A program made the position numbers and the translations under genes. From Geodermatophilus sp. YIM 151500 (GTDB lineage: Bacteria; Actinomycetota; Actinomycetes; Mycobacteriales; Geodermatophilaceae): a stretch of 64,000 nt of DNA. Where the stretch lies: NCBI RefSeq assembly GCF_025716945.1, contig NZ_JAOVZT010000013.1, forward strand, positions 45,459 through 109,458, in the 5' to 3' direction. The stretch's first letter is position 1. Each line of letters starts with the position of its first letter. The notes under the pieces were generated by a model. It searched no databases. It worked only from the letters and a program-made list of their open reading frames with translations, and was not told the origin of the DNA. Shown piece after piece: positions 24,211-34,987 of this stretch.

Positions 24211-25443
24211 GGTCAGCTCGCGGGCCAGCTGCTCGAGGAACAGGCCGATGTCGGTGACGATGCCCATGGCCTGCGCACTGCCGCGGTCGGCCAGCTTGGT
24301 GACCGTCGCCGGGTTGATGTCGACGCAGACCAGCGGGATCGACGCAGGCAGGATGTTGCCGGTGGCGATGGCGTGCAGCATGGTCGCGACCATGATCGCG
24401 AAGCCGACGCCGGGGAGCTGCGCGCGCATCGCCCGCTGACCCTCGATGACGTCGGTGTGCACGTCGGGCAGCGGCCCGTCGTCGCGCACCGAGCCCACGA
24501 GCACGAACGGCTTGCCGGCCCGCACCAGGGCGTGCATGACGCCGCCGGTCAGCACGCCGGACTCGACGGCCGCGGCGATCGATCCGGCCGCGCGGATGGT
24601 GTTGATCGCGCGGATGTGGTGTTCGTGGCCGTGCGGCACACCGGAGCCCTTGGCCAGATCGACGCCCAGCGAGGTCCCGTACAGCGCCGACTCGATGTCG
24701 TGCGTGGCCAGCGCGTTGCCGGCGAACAGGACGTCGACGTAGCCGGCCTCCACCAGCCGCACCATGGCGGGGGAGGCCCCGGTGTGCACGACGGCCGGCC
24801 CCCCCACCCACAGCACCTTGCGGCCGGCCGCCTTGACCTCGCGCATCCGCTCGGCGATCTGGCGCACCAGCACCGCCTGCGGCTTCTCGCTCGACACCGC
24901 CGAGCCCATGAAGCCGAACTCCTCCTCCTCGCCCCGGACGACCGACGGCGGCATCTCCACCCGGACGCCGTGCGCGCCGCACACCACGGCCTCACCGGCG
25001 CGCACGTCGCTGACCGGCACGGTGCGGACGACGCGCCGCCCGCCGGACTCGTCGACCACCAGCCCGCAGTCCATCTCGGCGCGGTCGGTGGGGATCCACT
25101 CCCGGTCCAGCCGGACGAAGGTGTCGAGGTTGGTGGTCGAGTAGAAGTCGTCGGGGAAGACGCCGTCGGCCGGCGCGGGCCGGGTGATGGCCGTCCCCGG
25201 GTCGACGGCGTTGGCGCCGTGGGTCTGCAGGCGCATGACGATGCGCTCGAGCAGGTCCGGGTCCGTGGCGCGGATCTGGATGTGCGCCCGCGACTCGTCC
25301 TCGTGCTCCCGGCCGAGCTCCAGGCTCTCGATGCGGTAGTCGCCGCCGTACTCCAGGACGTCGTCGAGGACGCGGGCGAGCACGCCGGTGTCCATGAGGT
25401 GGCCGGACAGCGTGACCGTCGTCGAGTGCGGATCGGTGCTCAC
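24208..25443 (-). CDS. TIGR00300 family protein, candidate ornithine cyclodeaminase-type enzyme
   Basis: 411 residues from the GTG at 25443. The N-terminal part has an ACT/LOR-like fold (SGHLMDTG, DPDLLERIVMRLQTHGA). The C-terminal part contains LWVGGPAVVHTGA, FAGNALATHDIESALYGTSLG and GHEHHIRAINTIRAAGSI, hallmarks of the TIGR00300/LOR-SDH group. A methanogen member of this group has been described as an NAD-dependent ornithine cyclodeaminase, so arginine or ornithine catabolism is a reasonable but unproven role here. The GTG is chosen over the GTG at 25482 because a -10 element lies 7 nt upstream of it. Confidence 0.85.
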   Translation of the reverse strand: MSTDPHSTTVTLSGHLMDTGVLARVLDDVLEYGGDYRIESLELGREHEDESRAHIQIRATDPDLLERIVMRLQTHGANAVDPGTAITRPAPADGVFPDDFYSTTNLDTFVRLDREWIPTDRAEMDCGLVVDESGGRRVVRTVPVSDVRAGEAVVCGAHGVRVEMPPSVVRGEEEEFGFMGSAVSSEKPQAVLVRQIAERMREVKAAGRKVLWVGGPAVVHTGASPAMVRLVEAGYVDVLFAGNALATHDIESALYGTSLGVDLAKGSGVPHGHEHHIRAINTIRAAGSIAAAVESGVLTGGVMHALVRAGKPFVLVGSVRDDGPLPDVHTDVIEGQRAMRAQLPGVGFAIMVATMLHAIATGNILPASIPLVCVDINPATVTKLADRGSAQAMGIVTDIGLFLEQLARELT

Positions 25444-25450
25444 GCCCGGC

Positions 25451-25456
25451 ACGGTA
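25451..25456 (-). promoter_or_regulatory. Leaderless-type -10 for the TIGR00300 gene
   Basis: TACCGT on the minus strand lies 7 nt before the GTG at 25443. Confidence 0.55.
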
Positions 25457-25621
25457 GAGGACGCGTCATCACCGCTGACCACGTCGGCGGAGGTCGCGAC
25501 GAGTGGGGGTCCGGAGGGTCTCCGCGAGGAGCGGCGGGCGGGCTCCGCTCGGGCGGAGGACGGCTGCTGGCCGCGGTGGGAGTGACGAGTGGGAGTCCGG
25601 AGGACGACAGGAGGTGGAGCC

Positions 25622-26338
25622 TCACACGACCGCGCCGTCGTCGCCGTCGTCGACCGAACGCTCGCGCATCCGCGACACGAGCAGGGCGACGCCGCCGGCG
25701 ATGGCCGCGACGCCGAGGACCAGGCCGACGTCGGCGGACAGCCGCAGCAGCCCCGGCATGCCGACGAGCAGGACGCCGGCGACCACGAGCAGCACCGCGT
25801 AGAGCGCGGCCGGTGCCGGCACGCCCAGCGGCGGGGCGGGCGGCGGCTCGTAGTGCTCGTCGGGCCGGTCGAGCACCGAGGGTTCGTGCGGCGGCGGGGG
25901 CGGCGCGTCGGAGGGCTCGCCGTCGGCGACCGGGCGCCCCTCCTCCGCCTCGAACGCCGCCACGATGCGGGCCCACTCGGCGTCCTCGTCGATGTTCCGG
26001 CGGACGGCGGCCCGCTCGGGCACCGGCCCCGGGGCGCGCCGCTCGGCGTGGTCGTCGGCGCGCCGCTCGACGTGGTCGTCGGCGTGCCGGTCGACCAGCT
26101 CGCGCGCCTCGGCGCGGCGGGACCGGTCGACGTAGAGCCGGTCGGTGGGCGGGCTGGGCAGGAACACCGTGCGGGTGTACGGCCCGACGTCGGCCGAGGG
26201 CTCCAGGTAGGCGGGGATGCCGGCCAGCTGCAGGACGTCGAGCAGGTGTTCGCCCACCCGCGGGTCGACGTCGCGCAGCGGGCTCCACAGGGCGGCGTCC
26301 AGGCCGTTGTCCCGGCGGCCCCGCCGGGCCGGGGTCAC
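25622..26338 (-). CDS. Actinobacterial membrane protein with two C-terminal helices, unknown function
   Basis: 238 residues. A conserved soluble region (WSPLRDVDPRVGEHLLDVLQLAGIPAYLEP and RLYVDRSRRAEARELVD) resembles small actinobacterial domains that often bear an uncharacterised signal-transduction fold. It is followed by duplicated ADDH-x-ERR segments, a Pro-rich linker and two membrane helices near the C-terminus. The GTG at 26338 overlaps the stop of the upstream hydrolase (GTGA), so they are co-translated. No function can be assigned. Confidence 0.75.
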   Translation of the reverse strand: MTPARRGRRDNGLDAALWSPLRDVDPRVGEHLLDVLQLAGIPAYLEPSADVGPYTRTVFLPSPPTDRLYVDRSRRAEARELVDRHADDHVERRADDHAERRAPGPVPERAAVRRNIDEDAEWARIVAAFEAEEGRPVADGEPSDAPPPPPHEPSVLDRPDEHYEPPPAPPLGVPAPAALYAVLLVVAGVLLVGMPGLLRLSADVGLVLGVAAIAGGVALLVSRMRERSVDDGDDGAVV

Positions 26339-27141
26339 CGCCGCCCCGCCGCAGGGCGGGCGCCGGCGCGCGCCCGCATCCACTCCGCGGACCGGGCGAA
26401 GATCGCCGGGGCGTCGTTGTCCAGGGTCGCCACGTGGTAGCTGTCGTCGAGGAGCACCTGCTCCACGTCGTCGGTGGACACCCCGTCGAGCAGCAGGTTG
26501 CTCGACTCGGGCTCGACGACGTGGTCCTCGCGGCTGGTGAAGACGAGCACGGGGGCGGTGACGCGGTGCAGGTCGGCCCGGGTCGCCGCCCACAGCCGTC
26601 GCAGGGCCAGCATGCCGCGCAGCGGCAGCCGGTCGTAGGCCAGCTCGGCGACGCCGGGCTTCTTGATGTCGCTGCCGATCGGCGACCAGCTGCCGGTCAC
26701 CCGTGCCAGCACCGGCAGCAGCCGCGCGTCGAGCCGGCGGGTCGACAGCGACGGGTTCACGGCGACCAGACCCGCGACCTCGTCGGGCCGCAGCTCGGCC
26801 ACCCGGGTGGCCAGCGTGCCGCCCATCGACAGGCCGGCCAGGAAGACCGCGTCGCACCCCGCGGCGAGGGCGTCGAAGGCGGTGAGCACCGTCGCGAGCC
26901 AGTCGTCCTCGCCGACGGCGTTGCAGTCCTGCCAGCGCGTGCCGTGCCCGGGGAGCAGCGGGCAGCGCACGGGGAAGCCCTCCGCCGCCAGGTGCTCGCC
27001 CCAGGGGCGCATGCTCATGGGGGTGCCGGTGAAGCCGTGCACGAGCAGCACGCCCGTGCGACCGGCCGGGCCGTGGCCGGTGAACTCGAACGGCTCGCCG
27101 CCGGGCATCACCCCGGCGGCGGGCACGTCGGGTCTCGACAC
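26335..27141 (-). CDS. Alpha/beta hydrolase, carboxylesterase/monoacylglycerol lipase-like
   Basis: 268 residues. The oxyanion motif is HGFTGTP, the nucleophile elbow GLSMGG, an Asp lies in TSREDHVV and the His in SYHVATLDND, completing a Ser-Asp-His triad. The HGFTGTP/GLSMGG combination is typical of Est30-like carboxylesterases and related lipases. GGAGG six nt before the GTG at 27141 supports the start. It is divergent from the PlsC-like acyltransferase, so a role in lipid turnover is plausible. Confidence 0.88.
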   Translation of the reverse strand: MSRPDVPAAGVMPGGEPFEFTGHGPAGRTGVLLVHGFTGTPMSMRPWGEHLAAEGFPVRCPLLPGHGTRWQDCNAVGEDDWLATVLTAFDALAAGCDAVFLAGLSMGGTLATRVAELRPDEVAGLVAVNPSLSTRRLDARLLPVLARVTGSWSPIGSDIKKPGVAELAYDRLPLRGMLALRRLWAATRADLHRVTAPVLVFTSREDHVVEPESSNLLLDGVSTDDVEQVLLDDSYHVATLDNDAPAIFARSAEWMRARAGARPAAGRR

Positions 27142-27242
27142 GTCGGCCTCCTCGGCGACCGGGCGACAGGGCCGACCGGCTGGGACGGCTGCGGGTGTGC
27201 CCCGCAGGCGGCGGCCGATTGTCCATCGGCCCATGGGCTCCC

Positions 27243-27248
27243 TAGTCT
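27243..27248 (+). promoter_or_regulatory. -10 element for the PlsC-like gene
   Basis: TAGTCT lies 19 nt before the GTG at 27268, leaving a short leader with GAGGGAGG. Confidence 0.45.
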
Positions 27249-27267
27249 GGCAGCTCACGAGGGAGGC

Positions 27268-28029
27268 GTGTTGTTCTACTGGTTCCTCAAGTACGTCGCG
27301 ATCGGGCCGGCCGTCCGGCTGGTCTTCCGGCCGCGTGCCGAGGGCACGGAGCACGTCCCCCGGACGGGTGCCGCCATCCTCGCGAGCAACCACCTGGCGG
27401 CCTCCGACTGGATCTTCATGCCGCTGTCGCTGCGCCGCCGGGTCACCTTCCTGGCCAAGGCCGAGTACTTCCGAGGCTCCGGCGTGAAGGGCTCCCTGCA
27501 GCGGCTGTTCTTCGCCGGCAGCGGGCAGGTGCCCATCGACCGCACCGACGCCTCCGCGGCCGAGGACGCCATCCGCACCGGCATCCGCATCCTCTCCGAG
27601 GGCAAGCTGCTGGGCATCTACCCGGAGGGCACCCGCTCGCCCGACGGGCGCCTGTTCCGCGGCAAGACCGGGGTGGCCCGGATGGCGCTGGAAACGCGTG
27701 TCCCGGTCGTGCCGGTCGCGATGGTGTACCGCCGGCGCGCGCTGCCCTTCGGCCGGTCGATCACCACGGTGCGGGTGCGCTTCGGGAAGGCGCTCGACTT
27801 CTCCCGCTACGAGGGACTGTCCGGCGACCGGTTCGTCGAGCGGTCGATCACCGACGAGATCATGTACGCGATCTTGAAGCTGTCCGGTCAGGAGTACGTC
27901 GACGTCTACGGCGCCGCGGTGAAGAAGACGATGGACGCGACCGGGTCCAGCGCCGTGGAGATCATCGCCCGGCTGCTGCCGCCGGTCGACGAGGCCGTCG
28001 ACCGGGCGCCGACGTCGCTGGCCGGCTGA
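27268..28029 (+). CDS. 1-acyl-sn-glycerol-3-phosphate acyltransferase (PlsC-like)
   Basis: 253 residues. It contains the acyltransferase catalytic motif NHLAASD (H-x4-D), the substrate motif YPEGTRSPDGRLFRGKTG, and VPVVPVAM. It transfers an acyl chain to lysophosphatidate (or a related acceptor) at the membrane and matches Rv2182c along its length as I remember that sequence. GAGGGAGG sits close to the GTG, so the adjoining TTG at 27271 may be the actual start; the protein is unaffected beyond one residue. Confidence 0.92.
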   Translation: MLFYWFLKYVAIGPAVRLVFRPRAEGTEHVPRTGAAILASNHLAASDWIFMPLSLRRRVTFLAKAEYFRGSGVKGSLQRLFFAGSGQVPIDRTDASAAEDAIRTGIRILSEGKLLGIYPEGTRSPDGRLFRGKTGVARMALETRVPVVPVAMVYRRRALPFGRSITTVRVRFGKALDFSRYEGLSGDRFVERSITDEIMYAILKLSGQEYVDVYGAAVKKTMDATGSSAVEIIARLLPPVDEAVDRAPTSLAG

Positions 28030-28155
28030 GCTGGGGCGGGCTTCCAGCCCCGCCCGGCCGCAGGCTCGCGGCGGGCCGCTGCACGGCCGCCGCTCCCCGG
28101 CCCTCGCGAGCTCGCGGCGGTGTCCGGGACGCCGGTGACGGAGGACGGCGGCACC

Positions 28156-28161
28156 TACCGT
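28156..28161 (+). promoter_or_regulatory. Leaderless-type -10 for the exoribonuclease gene
   Basis: TACCGT lies 6 nt before the GTG at 28168. The 138 bp before that GTG contain only GC-rich inverted repeats, possibly the end of the plsC transcript. Confidence 0.55.
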
Positions 28162-28167
28162 GGGTCC

Positions 28168-28653
28168 GTGCGGCGGTTCTTCTACGACACCGAGTTCATC
28201 GAGGACGGCGCGACGATCGACCTGGTCTCGATCGGGGTCGTCGACGAGACCGGCCGCGAGTTCTACGCCGTCAGCACCGAGTTCGACCCGGGCCGGGCGA
28301 TCCCCTGGGTGCGCCGCAACGTGCTCGACCAGCTGCCACCGCCGGCCGACCGCGCCTGGCGGAGCCGGGGGCGCATCCGCGATGACCTGCTGGCCTTCCT
28401 CACCGGCCCGGGTGAGGAGATCGAGCTGTGGGCGTGGTTCGCCGCCTACGACCACGTCGCCCTGTGCCAGTTGTGGGGGCCGATGCCCGCACTGCCGCGG
28501 CCGATCCCGCGGTTCACCCGCGAGCTGCGCCAGCGCTGGGACGACGTCGGCCGCCCCGAGCTGCCGCCCCCGCCGGAGGGCGCCCACGACGCCCTGGTCG
28601 ACGCCCGCCACAACCTCGCCCGCTGGCGCGCCATGGAGGGCGTCCGCCGCTGA
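28168..28653 (+). CDS. 3'-5' exoribonuclease, Rv2179c type
   Basis: 161 residues, DnaQ-like RNase fold. Visible acidic residues are the Asp and Glu in FYDTEFIEDG, the Asp in AAYDHVALCQLWG and the HDALVDARHN motif, which together give the DEDD metal site. The M. tuberculosis homologue Rv2179c is a structurally characterised 3'-5' exoribonuclease. The upstream in-frame codons to 28120 are rejected because the -10 element is positioned for the GTG at 28168 and the homologue starts at the same place. Confidence 0.92.
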   Translation: MRRFFYDTEFIEDGATIDLVSIGVVDETGREFYAVSTEFDPGRAIPWVRRNVLDQLPPPADRAWRSRGRIRDDLLAFLTGPGEEIELWAWFAAYDHVALCQLWGPMPALPRPIPRFTRELRQRWDDVGRPELPPPPEGAHDALVDARHNLARWRAMEGVRR

Positions 28654-28753
28654 GGCCGAGGGCCGGCGGGAGGGAGCCGCCCGCCGTCGAGCATGAGCGG
28701 AAACGTCGCGGAGCCGTCATGGATCCGGCCTACCGCTGGTCGTACCTGCCGCC

Positions 28754-28759
28754 TAGCGT
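28754..28759 (+). promoter_or_regulatory. Leaderless-type -10 for the gene at 28766
   Basis: TAGCGT lies 6 nt before the ATG. Confidence 0.5.
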
Positions 28760-28765
28760 CCGGAC

Positions 28766-29422
28766 ATGGCGACGGGGTTCGGCTCCACCGGCCCGTCCCG
28801 GCTGCAGCTGGCCGGGGAGGTCTGGCACGCGCTGCTGGTCGCCGCCCGACGCGTGGCGGCCGGCGTCTACTTCGTGCTCGCGCTGCTCGGCGCGGTCGTG
28901 GGCCCACCCTCGGCCGCCCTGGTCTGGGGACCGGTGGTGGCGGCGCTGGCCGCAGGTGTGGTCGCACTCGTCACGCCGGGCTTCCGGCAGTCCCCCACGG
29001 CGCGCCGGGCGGCGGCCGCGGCCGCCGGGCTGGGCCTGCTCGCCCCGCCGTTCAGCCACGGTCTCGGATTGCTGGGTCCCGGTGGTGCCGTCCTGCTGGT
29101 GGCCCTTCTCGTCCTCGGTGCCGTGACCGTCGTCGACTGGATGCTGACCAGCCCGGAGGACGGCCCGGGCGCGGCGCTCTGCCGACTGGCCCAGCTGCGG
29201 CGCGTCCTGCCCGAGCTCCCCGTCGAGGCGCTCGAGCGCGAGTGGCACGACTCCTCGGCCGCCCTGCGGTCCGCCGCCGGACCGGAGGCGCAGGCCCTCG
29301 CCGTCCAGCTGCGCGCCGAGCTGCTCGACGAGCTGGCCCGGCGAGATCCCGAGCGGCTCCGGCGGCTGCTCCGCGAGCAGGACGGCGGCCCGGACCCGTG
29401 GGGTGCCTTCCGAGGCGCGTGA
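28766..29422 (+). CDS. Membrane protein of unknown function
   Basis: 218 residues. The first 130 hold about four hydrophobic segments (near 30-50, 54-70, 85-98 and 104-122); the last 85 are a charged, probably helical cytoplasmic domain (ALEREWHDSSAALRSAAG, LRAELLDELARRDPERL). I recognise no family. It stands alone between the exoribonuclease and a convergent reductase. Confidence 0.7.
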   Translation: MATGFGSTGPSRLQLAGEVWHALLVAARRVAAGVYFVLALLGAVVGPPSAALVWGPVVAALAAGVVALVTPGFRQSPTARRAAAAAAGLGLLAPPFSHGLGLLGPGGAVLLVALLVLGAVTVVDWMLTSPEDGPGAALCRLAQLRRVLPELPVEALEREWHDSSAALRSAAGPEAQALAVQLRAELLDELARRDPERLRRLLREQDGGPDPWGAFRGA

Positions 29423-29467
29423 CCAGCCCGTGCGGGACCCTGCCGGGGCGACGTCGGGCCCCCGCCC

Positions 29468-30373
29468 TCAACCGCGCAGGGCCACCCAGTCCTCGGGGTG
29501 CGCGCGCAGGTGTTCGCCGACGGTCCGCGCCGGGCGGCCGGTCAGCCGGGGGACGGCGTCACCGACGGTGGCCATCTCGCCGGCGGCGATCGCCAGGTAG
29601 CTGGTCACCCAGCCCTCGACCTCCCAGTCGCCGCGGCCGAGGGGACGCCGGGCCGCCCATGCCTCCTCGACCGTCTGCGGGCGGTACTCGGCCGGGCGCC
29701 CGGTCACCTCCTGCAGCACGGCGGCCGCTTCCGCCAGGCTGACGGCCTCCGGGCCGGTCACGTCCAGGGCCTGCCCGTCGAACCGGCCGGAGTCGTCGAG
29801 CAGGACCACGGCGGCGACGTCGGCGAGATCGTCCCGCGACACGAAGCTGACGCGTCCCTCGCCGGCCGGGGCGGCGATGACCGCCCGGTCGCCCTCGACG
29901 CCGGCGAAGAACGGCACGAAGTCGGCGTACAGGCCGTGCCTCAGGAAGGTCCACCGGGCGCCGGTGGCCCGGATCCGGTCCTCGGTCGCCGCGTGCTGGC
30001 GGCCGAGGGTGAACGTGGCGTCGAGGCGGGCGCCGAGGTAGGAGGTGTAGACGATGCGCTGGACGCCGGCGGCCGCGGCGGCGTCGACGGCGGAGTGGTG
30101 CTGCGCCAGCCGGTCCTCGGCCTCGGCGGCCGAGACCAGGTACACGGTGTGCGCACCGGTGAGCACGGCGGCGAGGCCCGGGCCGTCGGCGTAGCCGCCG
30201 CGGTTCTCCGCCACCTCCGCTCCGGGCACACGCGGCGCCCGGGAGGCGTCGCGGACGACGAGCCGCAGGTGCACCCCCTCCGCGCCGGCGAGCCGGTCGA
30301 CCACCCGTCGGCCGAGCGCGCCGGTCGCCCCGGTGATCGCGACGGTCCTCCGGTGCTCCGCTGCCGAGGTCAC
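29468..30373 (-). CDS. NmrA-like NAD(P)-binding oxidoreductase (atypical SDR)
   Basis: 301 residues. The dinucleotide-binding motif is ITGATGALGRRV near residue 12, followed by LRLVVRD. A YTSYLG segment takes the place of the catalytic Tyr region. C-terminal motifs LDVTGPEAVSLAEAAAVL and RPQTVEEAW are typical of the NmrA/QorB-like group, which includes quinone reductases and redox sensors. A distant paralogue lies at 48926. The GTG start is a best guess because no strong ribosome-binding site is visible. Confidence 0.85.
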   Translation of the reverse strand: MTSAAEHRRTVAITGATGALGRRVVDRLAGAEGVHLRLVVRDASRAPRVPGAEVAENRGGYADGPGLAAVLTGAHTVYLVSAAEAEDRLAQHHSAVDAAAAAGVQRIVYTSYLGARLDATFTLGRQHAATEDRIRATGARWTFLRHGLYADFVPFFAGVEGDRAVIAAPAGEGRVSFVSRDDLADVAAVVLLDDSGRFDGQALDVTGPEAVSLAEAAAVLQEVTGRPAEYRPQTVEEAWAARRPLGRGDWEVEGWVTSYLAIAAGEMATVGDAVPRLTGRPARTVGEHLRAHPEDWVALRG

Positions 30374-30474
30374 CCGCGCCGCAACCGTCCTCCGCCGGAG
30401 CGCATTCCCGCCGCCGCGGGCTCGGTCGCGGCGGCGCGACGGGCCCAACGACCGCGACGCCCGGTCCGGCCGGA

Positions 30475-30894
30475 TCAGACGGTGAACACGCCGAGGAGCC
30501 GGTTGAGCTCGCGGGACGACGCGTCGAGCCCGCGGGCGGCGCCGCGCGCCCGCTCGATGTCCTCGGCGCTGTCCTGCGCGTTCCGGCTGACGTCGGTCAG
30601 CGTCCCGGTGACCGCGCCCACGCCGTTGGCGGCGGTCGCCACGCTGCGGGTCAGCTCCCGCCTGGTGGCCGACCGCGCCTCCACGGCGCTGGCGATCGTG
30701 GTCTGGTGGTCGACCATCGTGCGCACCACGTCGGCGATCCGGCCCATCGCGCGCACCGCGGCGCCGGTGTCGCCCTGGATCGTCTGCACCGACTCCGTCT
30801 CCGCGGCCAGCTCGGCCGCCTGCCGGCCGACCGCGGCGCACGCCGTCGTCCGCCCGCTGCCGTCCCGTTCCGGCCGCGTGGCCTGCGGCATCAT
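30475..30894 (-). pseudogene. C-terminal remnant of a methyl-accepting chemotaxis protein
   Basis: About 110 codons match the end of an MCP signalling domain: AELAAETESVQTIQGDTGAAV, MVDHQTTIASAVEARSATRREL and the final LNRLLGVFTV. All of the sensor, HAMP and hairpin-tip regions are missing, and the ETESVQTIQ join is about ten residues shorter than in intact MCPs, implying an internal deletion. The frame can be read back to an ATG at 30894, but the first 20 codons are not MCP-like. It is cut off by the pfp gene on the other strand. No other chemotaxis gene is in the window. Confidence 0.75.
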
Positions 30895-30942
30895 GACGCC
30901 CAGCGACCCGAGCAGCCGGCGTCCACCTCCCGGAGGAACGAC

Positions 30943-33422
<2,480 letters not shown>

Positions 33423-33425
33423 CAC

Positions 33426-34472
33426 GTGTACTCGATCGACACCCACGCCCCCTCGGGCGTCGGAGCCGACGCGATCGACCTGCGCTCGGACACCGTCACC
33501 CGCCCCACCGAGGGCATGCGCCGCGCCATGGCCGAGGCCGAGGTCGGCGACGACGTCTACCGCGAGGACCCGACGCTCAACGCCCTCGAGGAGCGCGTCG
33601 CCGACCTGTTCGGACACGAGGCGGCGCTCTTCGTGCCGTCGGGGACGATGGGCAACCAGATCGGGTTGCGGCTGGTCTGCCGGCCGGGCCAGGAGATCCT
33701 CGGCGACGCCGAGTGCCACGTGCTGACCTACGAGATGGGTGCGGCTGCGGCGGTGTTCGGGCTGTCCAGCCGGACCGTCGTCTCCGACGGCGGGCGGCTC
33801 GACGCCGACCAGTTGATCGCCCAGGTGCGCCCGCACGGCGACTGGCACGTCACCGCCACGGCCGCGATCACGGTGGAGAACACGCACAACCGCGGTGGCG
33901 GCCGGGTGCAGCCCCTCGACGAGCTGCGGAAGCTGTGGGACTGGACCCGCGCGCACGCGGTGGACGTGCACCTCGACGGTGCCCGCATCTTCAACGCCGC
34001 CGTCGCCGAGGGGCTGCCGCTGTCGACCTACGGCCGGCTGGCCGACACCGCGTCGGTGTGCCTGTCCAAGGGGCTGGGCGCGCCGGTCGGCTCGGTGCTG
34101 GTCGCCTCGGCCGAGCGGATCGCCGAGGCCCGGTTGTGGCGCAAGCGGCTCGGCGGTGGCATGCGCCAGGCCGGCGTGCTCGCCGCGGCGTGCCTGTACG
34201 CCCTCGACCACCACGTCGACCGGCTCGCCGACGACCACGAGCACGCCCGGCTGCTGGCCGCCCGGCTCGGCGTCGACCCGGCGACGGTCGAGACGAACAT
34301 GGTCGTCTTGGACGACGTCCCGGCGCCGGTGATCGCCGAGGCGGCCAAGGCCGAGGGCGTCCTGGTCGGGCGGGCGGGTCCGCGTCGGCTGCGGCTGGTC
34401 ACCCACCTCGACGTCGACAAGGCCGCGGTCGAGCGCGCCGCCGACGTCCTGGCCCCGCTCCTCGACGACTGA
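33426..34472 (+). CDS. ltaE: Low-specificity L-threonine aldolase
   Basis: 348 residues, fold-type I PLP enzyme. The N-terminal signature [16 protein letters not shown] and [16 protein letters not shown] are classic for threonine aldolases. [19 protein letters not shown] (PLP Asp) and [12 protein letters not shown] (Schiff-base Lys) are present. It cleaves L-threonine or L-allo-threonine to glycine and acetaldehyde. With only 3 bp between it and aroG, it is probably co-transcribed. Confidence 0.94.
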   Translation: MYSIDTHAPSGVGADAIDLRSDTVTRPTEGMRRAMAEAEVGDDVYREDPTLNALEERVADLFGHEAALFVPSGTMGNQIGLRLVCRPGQEILGDAECHVLTYEMGAAAAVFGLSSRTVVSDGGRLDADQLIAQVRPHGDWHVTATAAITVENTHNRGGGRVQPLDELRKLWDWTRAHAVDVHLDGARIFNAAVAEGLPLSTYGRLADTASVCLSKGLGAPVGSVLVASAERIAEARLWRKRLGGGMRQAGVLAAACLYALDHHVDRLADDHEHARLLAARLGVDPATVETNMVVLDDVPAPVIAEAAKAEGVLVGRAGPRRLRLVTHLDVDKAAVERAADVLAPLLDD

Positions 34473-34525
34473 GCTCCGGCGCGCCGACCGCGCGACCTGC
34501 GGCGTCGTCTGGTTCCCTCGTGACC

Positions 34526-34975
34526 ATGGGCGTGTCGGACGGGATCGTCGCGGCGGTCGCCGTCCTCGCGCTGCTGGTGGCGACGCTGGCCCTGTTCTAC
34601 AGCCGGCGCGCCGCCCGGGCGGCGGGCCGGTCCGAGGCGGCCGCGCAGCGCGCCGCCGATCTCGCGGCCGGTGAGCAGTCGGCCCGGCGGCGGCTGGTCC
34701 AGGACCACGCCATCCGGTGGGCGCTCAAGCGGCAGGGGGCCGCGACCAACGATCTGGTCAACATCGGCGACGCGATCGCCTACGACGTCCGCGTCGAGGT
34801 CCCCCAGGGCATGGACCTGCTGGGCCTGCCCACCGCGCGGGCGGAGGTGCCGTCGGGCGACTCGATCACCATCGGTGTCGCCCGGAGCGCGGCGTCCCGG
34901 GGCGGGATCATCCGCGTCCTCTGGCGGGACGCGCCCGACGGGCCCGACCACGAGTGGCAGCACCCGGCCGTGTGA
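34526..34975 (+). CDS. Small single-pass membrane protein, unknown function
   Basis: 149 residues: an N-terminal membrane helix (residues 7-25), a short coiled-coil-like Ala/Arg/Glu segment (about 30-60), then a soluble beta-rich domain (DHAIRWALKRQGAATNDLVNIGDAIAYDVRVEVPQGM). The domain resembles extracytoplasmic or cytosolic beta-sandwich modules, but I cannot assign a family. An in-frame GTG at 34520 is an equally possible start. Confidence 0.65.
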   Translation: MGVSDGIVAAVAVLALLVATLALFYSRRAARAAGRSEAAAQRAADLAAGEQSARRRLVQDHAIRWALKRQGAATNDLVNIGDAIAYDVRVEVPQGMDLLGLPTARAEVPSGDSITIGVARSAASRGGIIRVLWRDAPDGPDHEWQHPAV

Positions 34976-34987
34976 GCCCGCGTCCGG

